Shown in pieces: positions 6,018 through 8,601 of a DNA stretch of 8,601 nucleotides. The notes beneath the pieces were generated by a model, which had not been told where the DNA came from, ran no database searches, and saw nothing but the letters and a program-made list of their open reading frames with translations. Origin of the DNA: Nitratifractor sp. Its GTDB lineage: Bacteria; Campylobacterota; Campylobacteria; Campylobacterales; Sulfurovaceae. Within the stretch, counting starts at the first letter, position 1, and every line of letters begins with the position of its first letter. The translations under genes and the position numbers were made by a program. Where the stretch lies: positions 1-8,601 of the forward strand of contig JANTGQ010000048.1 of assembly GCA_024762845.1 (NCBI GenBank), read 5' to 3'.

Positions 6018-6832
6018 TAATTTTTTATTATATTTATGATTTTCTCGGATGAATTTTTGATCTTTTCATTCTCTGCAATTGTAGATAATTCGAGAGCTTG
6101 TGTAGTGTTTTTGATTGGTATATCAAATTTATGCAAAATTTCTTTTGTACTATTTGACGTCTCTAGAAGATCGAGAAATAGCGTTTTAACACCATTTCCT
6201 GCAGCTTCAATTGCTATTTGTAAGCTTGAAGTAACAATATATTCATACTCGCTAAGTGCTTCATAATAATCTTCTGTCTCAACCATTTCACCAAAGTGCT
6301 GCATCATTTCATCTTCGTATTTTATAAAAAAGTAGTTACCCCAGTAGAGATTTAACTCTTTATCCTTAAAGTTTTCTAAATTTTTTAATATAGTTTTTTC
6401 ATAATCACTGTCACCATAGATAAAAAGTGCTTTTTTAGATACATTCTGCTCAACTTCTCTAAAAACAGAAGAGTTTTTATGAAATATATCTATCACCTTG
6501 GCACCATTAAACTCCTGTTTACCAAAACTGCTGTCTAAATAGATCACCTTTTTAAAATACTCGGGGTATCCAAGGACTTTACCCTCTATTGGTTCAGGTG
6601 AGTCTATAACTATAACATCATTAATATCTGCTACGGCATCGATATCTTTTATCGTCTCTATAGTTGTTGCAAGCGGTAGTCCCCATGATTTGGCTGCTAG
6701 TTGTGCGCGATAGTCATTAAATAAAAGTTCACACTCAACTCCCTCTTTTTCAAACTGCCAGTAGAGTGCCGCAACTCTTCGAAGAGAGTCTAGTCCACTT
6801 TTGTGATTTGTGTGTGCGTAGAGATATATCAT
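6011..6832 (-). CDS. Unknown protein, Rossmann/GT-B-like, coupled to mnmG
   Basis: I do not recognise this 273-residue protein with confidence. It begins with a short strand (IYLYAH, 1-7) and a SGLDSLRRVAALYWQF helix, continues with strands near 72-77 (DVIVID) and 95-100 (KVIYLD), then KKALFIYGDSDYEKT (133-147), and near the C-terminus has EYIVTSSLQIAIEAAGNGVK (197-216). This order resembles GT-B-fold or PseG-type nucleotide-sugar hydrolases, where a GGSD-type segment and an S-x-x-E-x-x-x-x-G-x segment bind the nucleotide sugar. The first domain lacks the clear GxGH motif of PseG, so the activity may differ or be lost. There is no signal peptide or membrane segment. The ATG overlaps the mnmG stop (ATGA), and AAGGAG at 6839-6844 lies six bases upstream, which fixes the start. 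It is translated together with mnmG and sits upstream of petABC. Confidence 0.6.
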   Translation of the reverse strand: MIYLYAHTNHKSGLDSLRRVAALYWQFEKEGVECELLFNDYRAQLAAKSWGLPLATTIETIKDIDAVADINDVIVIDSPEPIEGKVLGYPEYFKKVIYLDSSFGKQEFNGAKVIDIFHKNSSVFREVEQNVSKKALFIYGDSDYEKTILKNLENFKDKELNLYWGNYFFIKYEDEMMQHFGEMVETEDYYEALSEYEYIVTSSLQIAIEAAGNGVKTLFLDLLETSNSTKEILHKFDIPIKNTTQALELSTIAENEKIKNSSEKIINIIKNYV

Positions 6833-8601
6833 TTTTTGCTCCTTTGTCTCATACGGATATATACATGTAAAATCTCTATAGCAGCTGGTGTAATACCGCT
6901 GATTAAAGATGCACTGTGCAGATTAGGTGGGTTGGCAGCTTCTAGCTTTTCTACAATTTCATTGCTTAGACCCTGTACCGTTTTAAAATCAAAATCGTCT
7001 GGAATAGTAACTTTAAGCATATCACTCATCTTATCTATCTGGCTCTGCTGCTTTTCGATATATCTGTAGTATTTTGCTTCTACTAGTATCTGCTCAAGTG
7101 CCTCTTTGCTGTATTTTTCAAAATCGGGAACAAGTGTTAAGAGTTTTTCTACTGTTGGCTCTTTAATGCGTGCAATTACATCTATAAAAGCAGTTTTATC
7201 ATTAATCTTTGTCTCTCCTAGCTCTGCAAGAAGGTGCGAAAACTCTTTTGTTGGTGTTACGTATGTCTCTTTTAGATATTGCAGAGCTTCGTTAATATTT
7301 GCCTCTAACTTGCTAACACTCTGTGCAAAATTCTCATCTATTAAGCCAAGCTCTTTTGCATATGGGGTTAGGCGCAAGTGTGCATTATCTTCTCGCAAGA
7401 GCAGTCTATATTCGGCTCTGCTTGTAAACATACGGTAGGGCTCTTTTGTTCCTTTTGTTACAAGGTCATCTATGAGTACACCTATATATGACTCATCTCT
7501 TCTAAATACTAACGGCTCTTTGCCCTGCAACTTAAGTACAGCGTTAATACCTGCCATTAATCCTTGTGCTGCTGCCTCTTCATACCCTGTGGTACCATTA
7601 ACTTGACCAGCCCAGTAGAGACCAGCTATCTTTTTTGTCTCAAGTGTGTGTTGCAGTTCTGTTGGGTCTATATAGTCATACTCTATGGCGTATCCGTAGC
7701 GCACAATTCTTGCATTCTCTAACCCTTTAATAGAGTGTATCATAGCCTCTTGTACATCTGTAGGCAAAGAGGTACTAAGCCCATTAAGGTAGTACTCGTT
7801 TGACTCTTTTGTTTGAGGCTCTACAAATATCTGGTGGCGAGGGCGTTCGCTAAAGCGGTTAATTTTATCTTCGATACTTGGGCAGTAGCGTGGTCCGACA
7901 CCATCTATCTGTCCTGTAAAAAGAGGTGCTCGGTAGAAGTTGGTCTCTATAATACCATGGGTATCTATATTTGTATAGGCTACATGGCATGGCAGTTGTG
8001 TAGGAGTAAAGCTCTCTTTATCTGTTCTAAAAGAGAATGGTATTGGATTTTCGTCTCCATCTTGTACATCAAGCGCATCAAAGTCTATACTCTCTCCTGC
8101 AACTCTCGCACAGGTACCTGTTTTAAGCCTGCCAATTCTAAAGCCAAGCTCTCGCAGATTTTCTGCTAAGGTTATAGATGCAAACTCACCCTGCCGACCA
8201 GCCTCTTGTTTAACCTCTCCAATATGTATTAAACCGTTTAAGAATGTTCCGGCAGCTACAATAACTTTTGGAGCTCGATACTCGTTTTGCAGTTGTGTTA
8301 CTACACCTTTTATGCTATTGTCTTCTATAATTAACTGCTCTACAATCTCTTGGGTAATATCTAAATTCTCAATTGCGTAGAGTCTGTCGCGCATGATAAT
8401 ACGGTATCTGTCCATATCTATCTGGGCGCGGCTACCACGAACTGCTGGACCTTTAGAGGCATTAAGTATTCTAAACTGTAGACCCGCTTTGTCTGTAACA
8501 AGTGCCATCTCACCACCAAGGGCGTCTATCTCTTTAACTAAATGCCCTTTTGCCAAACCGCCAATTGCGGGGTTGCAGGAGCTTGCACCTATCTGTTCTA
8601 C
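6829..8601 (-). CDS. mnmG: tRNA uridine-5-carboxymethylaminomethyl modification enzyme MnmG (GidA), N-terminus beyond window
   Basis: MnmG works with the GTPase MnmE to build the 5-carboxymethylaminomethyl (or aminomethyl) group on the wobble uridine (U34) of several tRNAs, using FAD, NADH and methylene-tetrahydrofolate. The frame is open to the window edge, giving 590 visible residues. About 38 N-terminal residues, which should hold the GGGHAG FAD motif, are outside. Visible signs are SCNPAIGG (8-15), the LAKGHLVKEIDALGG block directly after it, RYCPSIEDK near 238-246 with the catalytic cysteine at visible 240, EPQTKESNEYYLNG (about 261-274) and GQVNGTTGYEEAAAQG (about 332-347). The helical C-terminal domain that binds MnmE is complete and ends in MRQRSKK. 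The TTG at 8554-8556 is the Leu after CNPAIGG, not a start. The stop overlaps the next gene by four bases. Confidence 0.97.
   Translation of the reverse strand, partial: VEQIGASSCNPAIGGLAKGHLVKEIDALGGEMALVTDKAGLQFRILNASKGPAVRGSRAQIDMDRYRIIMRDRLYAIENLDITQEIVEQLIIEDNSIKGVVTQLQNEYRAPKVIVAAGTFLNGLIHIGEVKQEAGRQGEFASITLAENLRELGFRIGRLKTGTCARVAGESIDFDALDVQDGDENPIPFSFRTDKESFTPTQLPCHVAYTNIDTHGIIETNFYRAPLFTGQIDGVGPRYCPSIEDKINRFSERPRHQIFVEPQTKESNEYYLNGLSTSLPTDVQEAMIHSIKGLENARIVRYGYAIEYDYIDPTELQHTLETKKIAGLYWAGQVNGTTGYEEAAAQGLMAGINAVLKLQGKEPLVFRRDESYIGVLIDDLVTKGTKEPYRMFTSRAEYRLLLREDNAHLRLTPYAKELGLIDENFAQSVSKLEANINEALQYLKETYVTPTKEFSHLLAELGETKINDKTAFIDVIARIKEPTVEKLLTLVPDFEKYSKEALEQILVEAKYYRYIEKQQSQIDKMSDMLKVTIPDDFDFKTVQGLSNEIVEKLEAANPPNLHSASLISGITPAAIEILHVYIRMRQRSKK

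Noticed and set aside
7106..7438. Open frame of 110 codons on the plus strand
   Set aside because: Antisense to the MnmE-binding end of mnmG; a composition-driven shadow.
7813..8169. Open frame of 118 codons on the plus strand
   Set aside because: It lies entirely antisense to the well-conserved mnmG coding sequence, and its translation resembles no family.
8554..8556. TTG as the start of mnmG
   Set aside because: The frame stays open to the window edge and encodes the conserved SCNPAIGG block upstream of this codon, so the codon is an internal Leu.
1..8601. CRISPR array, tRNA, rRNA, insertion sequence or prophage
   Set aside because: No spaced direct repeats, tRNA-like folds, transposase or phage-like proteins were seen; the window is filled by housekeeping genes with short gaps.

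Overview
The window reads as chromosomal DNA from a Campylobacterota (Epsilonproteobacteria) species, probably a Sulfurimonas/Sulfurovum-like lineage. The reasons are the AT-rich base composition, a petABC operon whose PetC is a diheme c-type cytochrome, a cytochrome c-553-like electron carrier, a QueE with an expanded radical-SAM cysteine loop, and the general style of the proteins. The genus assignment is inference; no rRNA or other marker is present.

Layout. On the plus strand, the window opens inside a small monoheme cytochrome c (2-259). After a GC-rich, hairpin-forming spacer comes a stand-alone winged-helix plus DUF234/PD-(D/E)XK-like protein (296-1192). Everything from 1200 to the end is on the minus strand. 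In transcription order it is: mnmG (lacking its 5' end, which lies beyond the right edge), an unrecognised 273-aa protein overlapping mnmG by 4 bases, the cytochrome bc1 operon petA-petB-petC, a 267-bp gap with a probable terminator and possible gene debris, then moaA-queE. queE and the DUF234 gene converge with 7 bp between them.

How the genes work together. PetABC is the quinol:cytochrome c oxidoreductase of the inner membrane: a Rieske protein with a twin-arginine leader, a full-length cytochrome b, and a diheme cytochrome c. The small cytochrome c at the left edge belongs to the type of periplasmic carrier that can accept electrons from it, although it is not in the same operon. moaA (molybdopterin synthesis) and queE (7-deazaguanine/queuosine synthesis) are two radical-SAM genes in a tight two-gene unit. 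mnmG modifies the wobble uridine of tRNA. Its 4-base-overlap partner is a Rossmann/GT-B-like protein of unknown function.

No mobile element, CRISPR array, tRNA, rRNA or phage gene was seen. Most of the window is core metabolism. The points that deserve a second look are the displaced third cysteine in QueE, the stand-alone DUF234 nuclease-like protein, the unknown partner of mnmG, the b6-like heme spacing in PetB, and a few short non-coding elements. I see no convincing evidence of a wholly new biological system.
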